64,000 nucleotides of DNA from Microbacterium festucae (GTDB lineage: Bacteria; Actinomycetota; Actinomycetes; Actinomycetales; Microbacteriaceae): positions 310,001-374,000 of the forward strand of contig NZ_JAOEFC010000001.1 in assembly GCF_025421715.1 (NCBI RefSeq). The letters run 5' to 3'. Shown here piece by piece: positions 57,121-64,000 of this stretch. Below the pieces are notes generated by a model, which was not told where the DNA came from, did not search any database, and worked only from the letters and a program-made list of their open reading frames with translations. Both the position numbers and the translations under genes were made by a program. Position 1 is the stretch's first letter. Every line of letters starts with the position of its first letter.

Positions 57121-57785
57121 CCCGTCACCCGCTTCGGGGCACCCGGGAGGGTGACATCGGGGGCGCGCAGGTAGAGCGGCTCGCCGTCGGCGAGGGTGCG
57201 CCCGGCGGCGACCGCGCGCGCTGCGGCGAGGGCGAGCATGGCCGCCGGGATGCCGGAGACGTCGCGGCGCTCGGCGCCGAGGCCTGCCAGGCGCGCGTCG
57301 AGGTCGGCCAGCGGGCTGAGGGCGGGCTCGGTCGCCCGCACCGGGAGGCCGTCGCCGTCGATGCCGTCGTAGACCGTGTAGGCGAGTTCGCGGCGGCGCG
57401 CGTCGGTGACGACGGCGAAGCGCGGCAGGTCGGCGAACGGGTCGGCCAGCAGCAGGGCGAGGGCGGCCGCGTCGTGGCTCGGCACCGGGATCACGGGGAT
57501 GCCGCGGGCGAGGGCGAACGCGCGGGCGGCGGCGATGCCGACCCGCAGTCCGGTGAACGGGCCCGGGCCCATGCCGGCCGCGACGTGCGTGGGCGCGGCG
57601 GGCGCCGGGGCGGCGGTCGCGCCGATGGGGCCGCGCTCGGCATCCCGCAGCACCTGGGCGATGAGCGTGCCGATGACTTCGGCGTGGCCGAGCGGGTTGG
57701 CGCTGTGCGCCTCGGCCCGCACGGCCCCGTCGGGTTCGACCACCGCGACGGCGGTGCCGAGGGACGTGTCGATGCCGAGGATCAC
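57117..57785 (-). CDS. tsaB: tRNA threonylcarbamoyladenosine biosynthesis protein TsaB
   Basis: A 222-residue ASKHA-fold scaffold of the t6A complex. ILGIDTSLGTAVAVVEPDG and the helix MGPGPFTGLRVGIAAARAFA are diagnostic. It binds TsaD and TsaE. The GTG start has TACCCT seven bases upstream, a possible internal leaderless promoter in the 44-base gap after tsaE. Confidence 0.95.
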   Translation of the reverse strand: MILGIDTSLGTAVAVVEPDGAVRAEAHSANPLGHAEVIGTLIAQVLRDAERGPIGATAAPAPAAPTHVAAGMGPGPFTGLRVGIAAARAFALARGIPVIPVPSHDAAALALLLADPFADLPRFAVVTDARRRELAYTVYDGIDGDGLPVRATEPALSPLADLDARLAGLGAERRDVSGIPAAMLALAAARAVAAGRTLADGEPLYLRAPDVTLPGAPKRVTG

Positions 57786-57829
57786 AGCATCCAGGGTAGT
57801 CGGCGCGCACGCGGCTGCGCCCCGCGCGG

Positions 57830-58333
57830 TCAGGGGCGGGGGGTGATCCGGACGGTGCGGGGGGCGGCGTCTTCCATCTCGGCGGCGTGCGGGCCGGCGG
57901 TGCCGCAGGCGGTGTCCAGGCCCGTGCCGCTCCAGCCGCGCTCGATCTCGATCTCCCACCACCGGTCGACGAGCCCGTCGACCATGCCGCGGCCCCACTC
58001 GACGATGACGGCCGCGTGGGCGAGGTCGATGTCGAGGTCGTCGAGTTCGGCGGGCGAGCCGAGGCGATACGCATCCACGTGCACGAGCGCCGGGCCGCCG
58101 ACGAGCGACGGGTGGGTGCGGGCGAGCACGAACGTCGGACTCTGCACGGGACCGCGGATGCCGAGCCCGGCGCCGATGCCGCGGGTCAGGGTGGTCTTGC
58201 CGGCACCGAGCGGCCCGGTCAGCACGACGAGGTCGCCGGCACCCAGCGCCGCGCCGATCCGCCGGCCGAGCGCCTCCATGTCGGCGGGCGAGGCGACCTC
58301 GCGCTCACCGGCGAACGCGTCGAGGCCGCTCAC
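57830..58333 (-). CDS. tsaE: tRNA threonylcarbamoyladenosine biosynthesis ATPase TsaE
   Basis: A 167-residue P-loop protein. Walker A LTGPLGAGKTTLTRGI, SPTFVLARTH, the Asp/Tyr of VHVDAYRL and the Glu of VIVEWG are conserved. It regulates TsaD/TsaB turnover. The GTG overlaps the alr stop (GTGA); a longer frame adds about 27 basic residues without support. The C-terminal 40 residues are less conserved. Confidence 0.95.
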   Translation of the reverse strand: MSGLDAFAGEREVASPADMEALGRRIGAALGAGDLVVLTGPLGAGKTTLTRGIGAGLGIRGPVQSPTFVLARTHPSLVGGPALVHVDAYRLGSPAELDDLDIDLAHAAVIVEWGRGMVDGLVDRWWEIEIERGWSGTGLDTACGTAGPHAAEMEDAAPRTVRITPRP

Positions 58334-59454
58334 GCCCCGGCCTCCCGCCGCGGCACGCGCGGGCCGATGCGCGTGACGATCTCGTAGTTGATGGTGCCGG
58401 CGGCATCCGCCCACGTCTCCACGGGCGGGGCGCCGAGCGTCGGGTCGCCGAACAGCACGGCCTCGTCGCCGACGGCGACGGGGTGATCGCCCACGTCGAC
58501 GACGAACTGGTCCATGGCGATGCGCCCGGCGACGGGGAAGGTGCGCCCGCCGATGCGCACGGCACCGCCCCCGGAGGCCGCGCGCGGCACGCCGTCGGCG
58601 TATCCCAGCGGGATGAGCGCCAGGGTCGAATCGGCGGCGGTGCGGTGCTGGTACCCGTACGACACGCCCTGCCCGGCGGGCACGCGGCGCACGGCTGCGA
58701 CTGCGGCGCGCAGGGTCATGGCGGGGCGGAGCCCCAGGTCGGCCGAGGTGCGGTCGGCGAACGGCGACAGGCCGTACATCGCGATGCCGATGCGCACGCA
58801 GCCCAGGCGCGAGCTCGGCAGCGCGATGGCGGCATGCGAGGCGGCGATGTGGGTGACCTCGGGGCGCAGCCCGTAGCTGCCCGCGCCGGCGAGGGCCACC
58901 TGGAACCGCGACAGGGCGGTGCGGTCCTCGTCGTCGCTGGTGTTGGAGAGGTGGCTGAAGATGCCGGCGACCCGCAGCTGACCGATGCGCTCCAGCCGCG
59001 CCGCCTCGGCGAACACGAGCGCATAGTCGGCCGGCGCGATGCCGTTGCGACCGAGCCCGGTCTCGACCTTGAGGTGCACCGTGACCGGGCGGTCGCCGTG
59101 GCCGGCGGCCGCGGCGGCCTGCAGCTGGTCGTACGACGAGATACCCACCTGGATGCCGCGGGCACCGGCCTCGGCGAAGTCGGTGCCCGGCGCGTGCAGC
59201 CAGGCGAGGATCGGGGCGTCGATCCCGCCGCGGCGCAGGGCGAACGCCTCGTTCAGGTCGGCGACGGCGACCCGGCCGGCACCGCCGTCGAGGGCCGCGC
59301 GAGCCGCGCGCACCGCGCCGTGTCCGTAGCCGTCGGCCTTGACGACGGCGATGACCTCCGCGTCGGTGAGCCGGCGCAGGTGGCGCACGTTGTCGGCGAT
59401 CGCGTCGGTATCGATGACGGCCTCGCGCATGGTGCCGTGCGGCATCCGGGTCAT
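58330..59454 (-). CDS. alr: alanine racemase
   Basis: 374 residues. The PLP lysine is Lys39 in VIAVVKADGYGHGAV. HLKVETGLGRNGI and RIGIAMYGLSPF are barrel motifs, and the second catalytic base Tyr is in GVSYGYQHRT. The C-terminal beta domain has RIAMDQFVVDVG. It makes D-alanine for peptidoglycan. The ATG overlaps the acpS stop by four bases. Confidence 0.97.
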   Translation of the reverse strand: MTRMPHGTMREAVIDTDAIADNVRHLRRLTDAEVIAVVKADGYGHGAVRAARAALDGGAGRVAVADLNEAFALRRGGIDAPILAWLHAPGTDFAEAGARGIQVGISSYDQLQAAAAAGHGDRPVTVHLKVETGLGRNGIAPADYALVFAEAARLERIGQLRVAGIFSHLSNTSDDEDRTALSRFQVALAGAGSYGLRPEVTHIAASHAAIALPSSRLGCVRIGIAMYGLSPFADRTSADLGLRPAMTLRAAVAAVRRVPAGQGVSYGYQHRTAADSTLALIPLGYADGVPRAASGGGAVRIGGRTFPVAGRIAMDQFVVDVGDHPVAVGDEAVLFGDPTLGAPPVETWADAAGTINYEIVTRIGPRVPRREAGA

Positions 59455-59831
59455 GACGGGTTCCCTTCCGCGACCACGCCGCGTCCTTCCGCGACGACGT
59501 AGGCGGTCGCCAGGCCGGCGTCGTGCGACAGCGACAGGTGCACGGCGGTGATGCCGCGGGCCGCGACGACGGATGCCGTCGAGCCCGACAGCGCGAACAC
59601 GGGGCGCCCGCTCGGTTCGGAGGCCACCTCGATGTCGGTCCAGTGCACGCCGTCCGAGCCGCCGAGGGCCTTGATCAGCGCCTCCTTCGCGGCATAGCGC
59701 GCGGCGAGCGAGTGCGGCTTGAGCAGCCGCTCGGCGGGCGCGAAGAGGCGCTCGATCAGCCGGGGCGTGCGGGAGATCGCCCGCTCGAAACGGGGGATGT
59801 CGACGAGGTCGACCCCGATGCCCACGATCAT
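59451..59831 (-). CDS. acpS: holo-[acyl-carrier-protein] synthase
   Basis: 126 residues. IVGIGVDLVDIPRFERAI carries the Mg2+-binding Asp, and RYAAKEALIKALG the second metal-ligand Glu and the basic residues for CoA. It transfers 4'-phosphopantetheine to ACP for fatty-acid synthesis. TAGGCT lies six bases before the ATG, so transcription of acpS-alr-tsa may start here. Confidence 0.96.
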   Translation of the reverse strand: MIVGIGVDLVDIPRFERAISRTPRLIERLFAPAERLLKPHSLAARYAAKEALIKALGGSDGVHWTDIEVASEPSGRPVFALSGSTASVVAARGITAVHLSLSHDAGLATAYVVAEGRGVVAEGNPS

Positions 59832-59894
59832 CCGTTCAGCCTAGCCGCGCGTCCCCGCGCGGCACGGGTGGCCGCGCGGGGACGGCGGAGGAGG

Positions 59895-61745
59895 TCACTC
59901 GACGGTGACCGACTTCGCCAGGTTGCGCGGCTTGTCGACGTCGAGGCCCTTGGCCGTGGCGAGTCCCATCGCGAAGATGTGCAGCGGCACGACGGCCAGC
60001 AGCGGCTCGAACAGCGGGTCGGCCAGCGGGATGCGCAGCACCTCGTCGGCGAAGGGCAGCACGGCGGCGTCGCCCTCCTCGGCGATGACGATGACGCGGG
60101 CGCCGCGGGCGCGGATCTCCTGGATGTTGGAGACGACCTTCTTGTGCAGCTCGCCCGAGTGGCGCGGCGAGGGCACGATGACGAACACCGGCTGCCCGGG
60201 CTCGACGAGCGCGATCGGGCCGTGCTTGAGCTCACCGGCGGCGAAGCCCTCGGCGTGGATGTAGGAGATCTCCTTGAGCTTGAGCGCCCCCTCGAGGGCG
60301 ATCGGGTAGCCCACGTGGCGGCCGAGGAACAGCACCGACTGGGTGTCGGCCATCCAGCGCGAGAACTGCTCGATGTGCTGCTGCTCGTGCTCGAGCACCC
60401 AACGGATCTTGTCCGGCACGGCCTCCAGCTCCGCCACCTGCGCGGCGGCGACCTCGGGGGCGAGGACCCCCCGCACCCGGCCGATGTGCAGGCCCACCAG
60501 GTAGAGCGCCGTGATCTGCGCGACGAACGCCTTCGTCGAGGCCACGGCGACCTCGGGACCGGCGTGCGTGTAGACGATGGCATCCGACTCGCGCGGGATG
60601 GTGGCGCCCTGCGTGTTGCAGATCGAGAGGGTCTTGGCGCCGCGCTCGCGGGCGTACTTGACCGCCATGAGCGTGTCCATCGTCTCCCCCGACTGCGAGA
60701 TCGACACGACGAGCGTGTCGTCGCCGATCACCGGGTCGCGGTAGCGGAACTCGTGGGCGAGCTCGACGTCGGTGGGGATGCGGGTCCACTGCTCGAGGGC
60801 GTACTTGCCGGTCTGGGCGGCGTAGGCGGCCGTGCCGCACGCGACGATGAGGATGCGGGTGATGCCCGCGAACAGGTCGTCGAGCCCGTCGAGCTCGGGG
60901 ATCACCACGGCGCCGCCCTGCACGCGTCCGCGCACCGTGTTCGCGACGGCATCCGGCTCTTCGGAGACCTCCTTGGCCATGAACGACGACCAGCCGCCCT
61001 TCTCGGCGGCCGAGGCGTCCCACACGACCTCGAACGGCTCGACCTCGACCGCGTTGCCGTCGAAGTCGGTGACCTCGACGCCGGCGGGGGTGATCGCGAC
61101 GATCTCGTCCTGGCCGATCGCGAGCGCGTTGCGGGTGTGCTCGACGAAGGCGGCGACGTCGGAGCCGAGGAAGTTCTCGCCCTCGCCCAGGCCGATCACC
61201 AGCGGCGAGTTGCGGCGGGCGCCGACGACCAGTCCGGGCTGGTCGCGGTGCATGGCCAGCAGCGTGAAGGCGCCCTCGAGGCGACGCGCGACGGCGCGGA
61301 AGGCGGCGACCAGATCACCGGATGCCGCGAACTCGCGGCCCAGCAGCACGGCGGCCACCTCGGTGTCGGTCTCGCTGCGGAACGTGAAGCCCTCGGCGGT
61401 GAGCTCGGCCTTCAGCTCGGAGAAGTTCTCGATGATGCCGTTGTGGATGACCGCGAGGCGGTCGTCGTCGGCCAGGTGCGGGTGCGCGTTCGCGTCGGTC
61501 GGACCGCCGTGCGTGGCCCAGCGGGTGTGACCGATGCCGGTGGTGCCGTCGGGCATGGCGTGGGCGGCGAGGTCGTCGCGCAGCACCTGCAGCTTGCCCG
61601 CGCGCTTGCGCATCTCGAGGTCGCCGTCGGCGGAGACCACCGCGATGCCGGCGGAGTCGTACCCGCGATACTCGAGGCGGGCGAGACCCGACAGCAGGAT
61701 GTCCTGGCTCGGGCGCGGCCCGACGTATCCGACGATTCCACACAT
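59895..61745 (-). CDS. glmS: glutamine-fructose-6-phosphate aminotransferase (isomerising)
   Basis: A 616-residue enzyme. After Met removal the N-terminal Cys of CGIVGYVG is the glutaminase nucleophile, and GHTRWATHGGPTDANAHPH follows. Two SIS domains bind fructose-6-phosphate (VDVELAHEFRYRDPVIGDDT, VVSISQSGETMDTLMAVKYA). The end PRNLAKSVTVE is conserved. It makes glucosamine-6-phosphate for peptidoglycan and exopolysaccharide. ATG 61745 has TACGAT seven bases upstream. No glmS ribozyme is possible given this short leader. Confidence 0.98.
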   Translation of the reverse strand: MCGIVGYVGPRPSQDILLSGLARLEYRGYDSAGIAVVSADGDLEMRKRAGKLQVLRDDLAAHAMPDGTTGIGHTRWATHGGPTDANAHPHLADDDRLAVIHNGIIENFSELKAELTAEGFTFRSETDTEVAAVLLGREFAASGDLVAAFRAVARRLEGAFTLLAMHRDQPGLVVGARRNSPLVIGLGEGENFLGSDVAAFVEHTRNALAIGQDEIVAITPAGVEVTDFDGNAVEVEPFEVVWDASAAEKGGWSSFMAKEVSEEPDAVANTVRGRVQGGAVVIPELDGLDDLFAGITRILIVACGTAAYAAQTGKYALEQWTRIPTDVELAHEFRYRDPVIGDDTLVVSISQSGETMDTLMAVKYARERGAKTLSICNTQGATIPRESDAIVYTHAGPEVAVASTKAFVAQITALYLVGLHIGRVRGVLAPEVAAAQVAELEAVPDKIRWVLEHEQQHIEQFSRWMADTQSVLFLGRHVGYPIALEGALKLKEISYIHAEGFAAGELKHGPIALVEPGQPVFVIVPSPRHSGELHKKVVSNIQEIRARGARVIVIAEEGDAAVLPFADEVLRIPLADPLFEPLLAVVPLHIFAMGLATAKGLDVDKPRNLAKSVTVE

Positions 61746-61824
61746 GGCATCCATCGTAGGTCGCGCGATTTAGTGCGGCGTCCTGACAAACCTGGGGCTG
61801 GGGTGACGCGGGGCGGGGGTGGTC

Positions 61825-61958
61825 GTTGAGCGAGCGGAGCGAGTCGAAACGGCCGGGGGGTGAGGCGCGGCGGGGGTGCGTTTCGACTCGTCGCTGCGCT
61901 CCTCGCTCAACGACCGGAGAAGGGGGTGGGCGTTGAGCGAGCGGAGCGAGTCGAAACG
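61825..61958. repeat. three copies of a dispersed GTTGAGCGAGCGGAGCGAGTC repeat
   Basis: Copies at 61825-61852 (plus), 61879-61912 (inverted, with a variant middle) and 61931-61958 (plus). The core is CGTTGAGCGAGCGG followed by AGCGAGTCGAAACG. Adjacent copies in opposite orientation can fold into long hairpins. They lie in the 723-base gap before the sugar transferase, downstream of nothing but 80-190 bases upstream of glmS on the other strand. Confidence 0.9.
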
Positions 61959-61973
61959 GCCGGAGACAGAGAC

Positions 61974-62023
61974 GGGGTCCTCTGAAAGTGAGCCGTTGGG
62001 GACGGTCGGACTCAGAGGACCCC
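61974..62023. repeat. perfect 12-bp inverted repeat around a TTGGGGAC core
   Basis: GGGGTCCTCTGA (61974-61985) and TCAGAGGACCCC (62012-62023) enclose 26 bases containing CCGTTGGGGACGG. It may be a terminator or operator. A second GCCGTTGGGG follows at about 62044. Confidence 0.75.
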
Positions 62024-62299
62024 TACCACGCTTCTCCCGGAGGGCCGTTGGGGTGGCCGAATTCCGGAACGCCGCTTGGGGGCAGCTGAGGACGGCGCGG
62101 ACGGTGCCCATTCTATCGAAACGGTTCTTCGACGACGGCGCGAACAGCCACCGCCACGCGGAAGGAAATAGGTCTTCCACCGCCGTGATCGCTGTGCCAT
62201 ACTCAAGCCACGTCCGCCGCCGAGAGGTGGGATGGATGCCGAGGGGTCGGCGTCCAGCAGACGGAATCCGATCGGGATGGGACCTGATCGGAGGTCCGG
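62024..62299. other. gene-free stretch upstream of the sugar transferase
   Basis: No reading frame here has family resemblance, a start signal and normal codon use together. The composition is less GC-rich than coding sequence nearby. The stretch contains the candidate promoter below and then the beginning of a long leader. Confidence 0.5.
62175..62203 (+). promoter_or_regulatory. candidate promoter of the sugar transferase gene
   Basis: TTCCAC (62175-62180) and CATACT (62198-62203) are spaced by 17 bases. If used, it gives a leader of about 260 bases before the GTG at 62469. The -35 match is weak. Confidence 0.4.
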
Positions 62300-62304
62300 A
62301 CGAA

Positions 62305-62400
62305 GTTGGGGGTACGGGTCTCGACCCGTACGCATTGGGGACAGTGGGCTTCGGCTCACGACTTGGGGACAACGGGGACACGGTCATGGGGAGACGTCTC
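62305..62400 (+). promoter_or_regulatory. structured leader with repeated TTGGGG boxes
   Basis: GTACGGGT/ACCCGTAC (62312-62319 with 62324-62331, loop CTCG) and GTGGGC/GCTCAC (62344-62349 with 62354-62359, loop TTCG) are separated and flanked by TTGGGG boxes at about 62306, 62335 and 62363. The last is followed by ACAACGGGGACACGG. The regular alternation of hairpins and boxes suggests a folded RNA or a repeated protein-binding site controlling the downstream gene. Confidence 0.5.
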
Positions 62401-62468
62401 GATCTGTGCGCACGCGCTGACGCGCCACGCACCACGCATCGGCTCACGCTCGGCAGCGGGGCACCGCG

Positions 62469-63941
62469 GTGAGCGCGGCGGCGCCGACCCTCGTTTCGGG
62501 GTCGCGCGCCGTCGGAGCTCCTCGCGTCATGCCGCTGCTCGAGCAGAGGCTGACCGAGGTGCGCCGGCTGCGCGCACGCACCGGGGTCGTGGACACCGTG
62601 ATCATCGCCGCCGCGGCGGCGGTCACCGCGGCGTGGTTCCGCACCACGCCGCTGGGGGCGCCCGGCATCATCGCGGCGGCGGCGCTCACGTTCGCGTGGG
62701 CGACTTCGCTCGTGGTGCTGCGCAGCCGCGCCCACCGGCACGGCACGGGCATGCGCCTGGAGCTGATGCCGATCGCGCATTCGGCGGTCATCGGAGTGGC
62801 GGCTCTGGCCGTGGCATCCGGTGCCGCCGGAGGCGACGCCCTACCGCCGCATCTGTACGTGACGGTGCCGCTGGCGGCGGCAACGCTCGTGTCGGTGCGC
62901 GCGGTGCGACGTGCCTGGCTCTCACGGCGACGCGACGCGGATGCGCTCGCGCCCCGCACGCTCGTCGTGGGAGACCAGGCCGGTATCGAAGACCTCATCC
63001 GGTCGCTGTCCACCGACACCGAGTTCGGGCACCGCATCGTCGGAGCCGCCGTCGCCGGGGCCGGCGACGGCGCGGTGACGGTGGGCTCGCACTCGTACCC
63101 CGTGCTCGGCACGCCCGAGCAGGTGGCGGAGATCGCCCGTCAGTGCTGCATCGAGACGGTCGTCGTCGCCGGCGGCACCGATGACCCCGACTATCTGCGC
63201 AAACTCTCGTGGAGCCTGGAAGGGGCTGCCACCGATCTGATCCTTGCAACCCGCCTGGCGGATGTCGCCCGTTCCCGCATCGCTTTCGAGCGATCGAACG
63301 GGCTCGCTCTCACCCATGTGAGCCTCCCCAGGTTCGACCGCTCGAGCATGCGCGCCAAGCGACTGCTCGATGTGGTCGTCGCGCTCGCCGCGCTCGTTCC
63401 GATCGCGCTGATCACCCCTGTGATCGCGCTGTTCATCGCTGGAGACACTCCGGGGGGCGTGTTCTTCCGACAGCGACGGATCGGGCGCGGCGGGCGCGAA
63501 TTCGACATCCTCAAGTTCCGCACCATGACGGCGTCCGCCGAATCGGACCGCGCCGCGCTGGTGGCCGCCAACGAGGGCGCCGGACCGCTGTTCAAGCTGA
63601 AGCACGACCCGCGGGTGACCCGCGTGGGCGCGGTGCTGCGCCGGTTCTCGCTCGACGAGCTGCCGCAGTTCTGGAACGTGCTCATGGGTGAGATGAGCGT
63701 CGTCGGGCCCCGCCCGCCCCTCCCGACCGAGGTGAGCGAGTACGACGGGCCCGTCTTCCGGCGCCTGTACGTGCAGCCCGGCATCACCGGGCTCTGGCAG
63801 GTGAGCGGCCGCAGCGACCTCAGCTGGGAGCAGTCGGTGCGCCTCGACCTGCACTACGTGGAGAACTGGTCGCTCGCGACCGACCTGCAGATCATCGCCC
63901 GCACCGCTGCGGTGATGGTCCGGCCGAAGGGGGCCTACTGA
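62469..63941 (+). CDS. polyprenyl-phosphate sugar transferase (exopolysaccharide priming)
   Basis: 490 residues. Four hydrophobic helices in the first 155 residues are followed by a Rossmann-like central part (LVVGDQAGIEDLIRSLSTDT, VVVAGGTDDPDYLRKLSWSL). The C-terminal bacterial sugar transferase domain begins with KRLLDVVVALAALVPIAL. It continues FFRQRRIGRGGREFDILKFR, HDPRVTRVGAVLRRFSLDEL, PQFWNVLMGEMSVVGPRPPL and GITGLWQVSGRSDLSWEQS. It probably transfers a sugar-phosphate to undecaprenyl phosphate at the membrane, starting polysaccharide repeat synthesis. Start is GTG. Its TGA overlaps the next ATG by one base. Confidence 0.94.
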   Translation: MSAAAPTLVSGSRAVGAPRVMPLLEQRLTEVRRLRARTGVVDTVIIAAAAAVTAAWFRTTPLGAPGIIAAAALTFAWATSLVVLRSRAHRHGTGMRLELMPIAHSAVIGVAALAVASGAAGGDALPPHLYVTVPLAAATLVSVRAVRRAWLSRRRDADALAPRTLVVGDQAGIEDLIRSLSTDTEFGHRIVGAAVAGAGDGAVTVGSHSYPVLGTPEQVAEIARQCCIETVVVAGGTDDPDYLRKLSWSLEGAATDLILATRLADVARSRIAFERSNGLALTHVSLPRFDRSSMRAKRLLDVVVALAALVPIALITPVIALFIAGDTPGGVFFRQRRIGRGGREFDILKFRTMTASAESDRAALVAANEGAGPLFKLKHDPRVTRVGAVLRRFSLDELPQFWNVLMGEMSVVGPRPPLPTEVSEYDGPVFRRLYVQPGITGLWQVSGRSDLSWEQSVRLDLHYVENWSLATDLQIIARTAAVMVRPKGAY

Positions 63942-64000
63942 TGTTCCGACGCCCGACGTGGACCCGCAAGCGGGCCCCGCACATCCTGATCATCGTGCAG
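63941..64000 (+). CDS. start of a further gene in the polysaccharide cluster (truncated by window end)
   Basis: The ATG overlaps the sugar transferase TGA (TGATG). The 20 visible residues begin MFRRPTWTRKRAPHILIIVQ. The 'hILIIvq' ending is what one sees at the first beta strand of a nucleotide-sugar-binding or glycosyltransferase fold, but that is only a guess. Confidence 0.6.
   Translation, partial: MFRRPTWTRKRAPHILIIVQ

Noticed and set aside
59895..61800. glmS ribozyme upstream of glmS
   Set aside because: The start codon has a -10-like hexamer seven bases upstream, leaving no room for a leader, and no ribozyme-like fold is seen.
61746..62468. Hidden small gene before the sugar transferase
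   Set aside because: Frames here lack family resemblance and start signals; composition and hairpins fit repeats plus a leader.

Overview
The window is about 70% G+C, with dense, mostly overlapping genes, UUCG-loop terminators, frequent GTG/TTG starts and many apparently leaderless promoters. Actinobacterial families are prominent: PspC kinases, GuaB3, DUF3817, IniA/IniC dynamins, HrcA/CIRCE-controlled groES, and a tsaD-rimI-tsaB-tsaE-alr-acpS-glmS block. Together with the over-used word GGATGCC/GGCATCC and the GTTGAGCGAGCGGAGCGAGTC repeat, this suggests Microbacteriaceae, most likely Microbacterium or a close relative. That placement is an inference from gene content.

Layout. 1-4.2 kb: a truncated LigD-type polymerase domain, an SseB-family protein and PcrA helicase. 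4.2-8.8 kb: an envelope-stress module (LuxR-type response regulator, PspC-fused kinase, PspC protein, small membrane protein, YccF). 8.8-12.4 kb: a DrrAB-like exporter with a divergent WYL regulator, flanked by five copies of a 57-bp palindrome. 12.4-20.5 kb: a small HIRAN-like protein, a tRNA-like cloverleaf, an AGCS symporter, two CPBP proteases, a NarL-type two-component system behind a perfect 26-bp palindrome, a VIT1/CCC1 transporter and a lipoprotein. 20.5-29.1 kb: a secreted subtilase, an enterochelin-esterase-like hydrolase, a second ABC exporter, a glycerophosphodiesterase and a Bax-inhibitor-1 protein. 29.4-35.1 kb: GMP synthesis (guaB, guaB3, guaA) with SURF1 and DUF3817. 35.3-40.9 kb: a branched-chain amino acid ABC transporter whose LivH carries an extra exported domain and whose binding protein is on the opposite strand. 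41-42.5 kb: RarD and groES behind two CIRCE operators.

42.7-53.5 kb is the most unusual part. Two facing gene sets form an expanded iniBAC-like locus. On the plus strand are a membrane-anchored Hsp70 without a substrate-binding domain, a large STAND/LuxR regulator, an IniB-like protein and a membrane protein. On the minus strand are an Asp-Asn-Ser repeat protein and two dynamin-like GTPases resembling IniA and IniC. The IniB-like protein and the repeat protein share an Asn/Asp/Gly-rich module, which ties the two sets together. Short CCCCTAA words lie upstream of three of the transcription units. A membrane-stress or membrane-remodelling role is inferred from mycobacterial IniA.

53.7-61.7 kb: a SAM methyltransferase, then a long minus-strand chain read glmS, acpS, alr, tsaE, tsaB, rimI, tsaD and a DUF4190-like protein (amino-sugar, lipid and D-Ala supply plus tRNA t6A formation). 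61.7-64 kb: dispersed repeats and a structured leader before a polyprenyl-phosphate sugar transferase that probably opens an exopolysaccharide cluster cut off by the window end.
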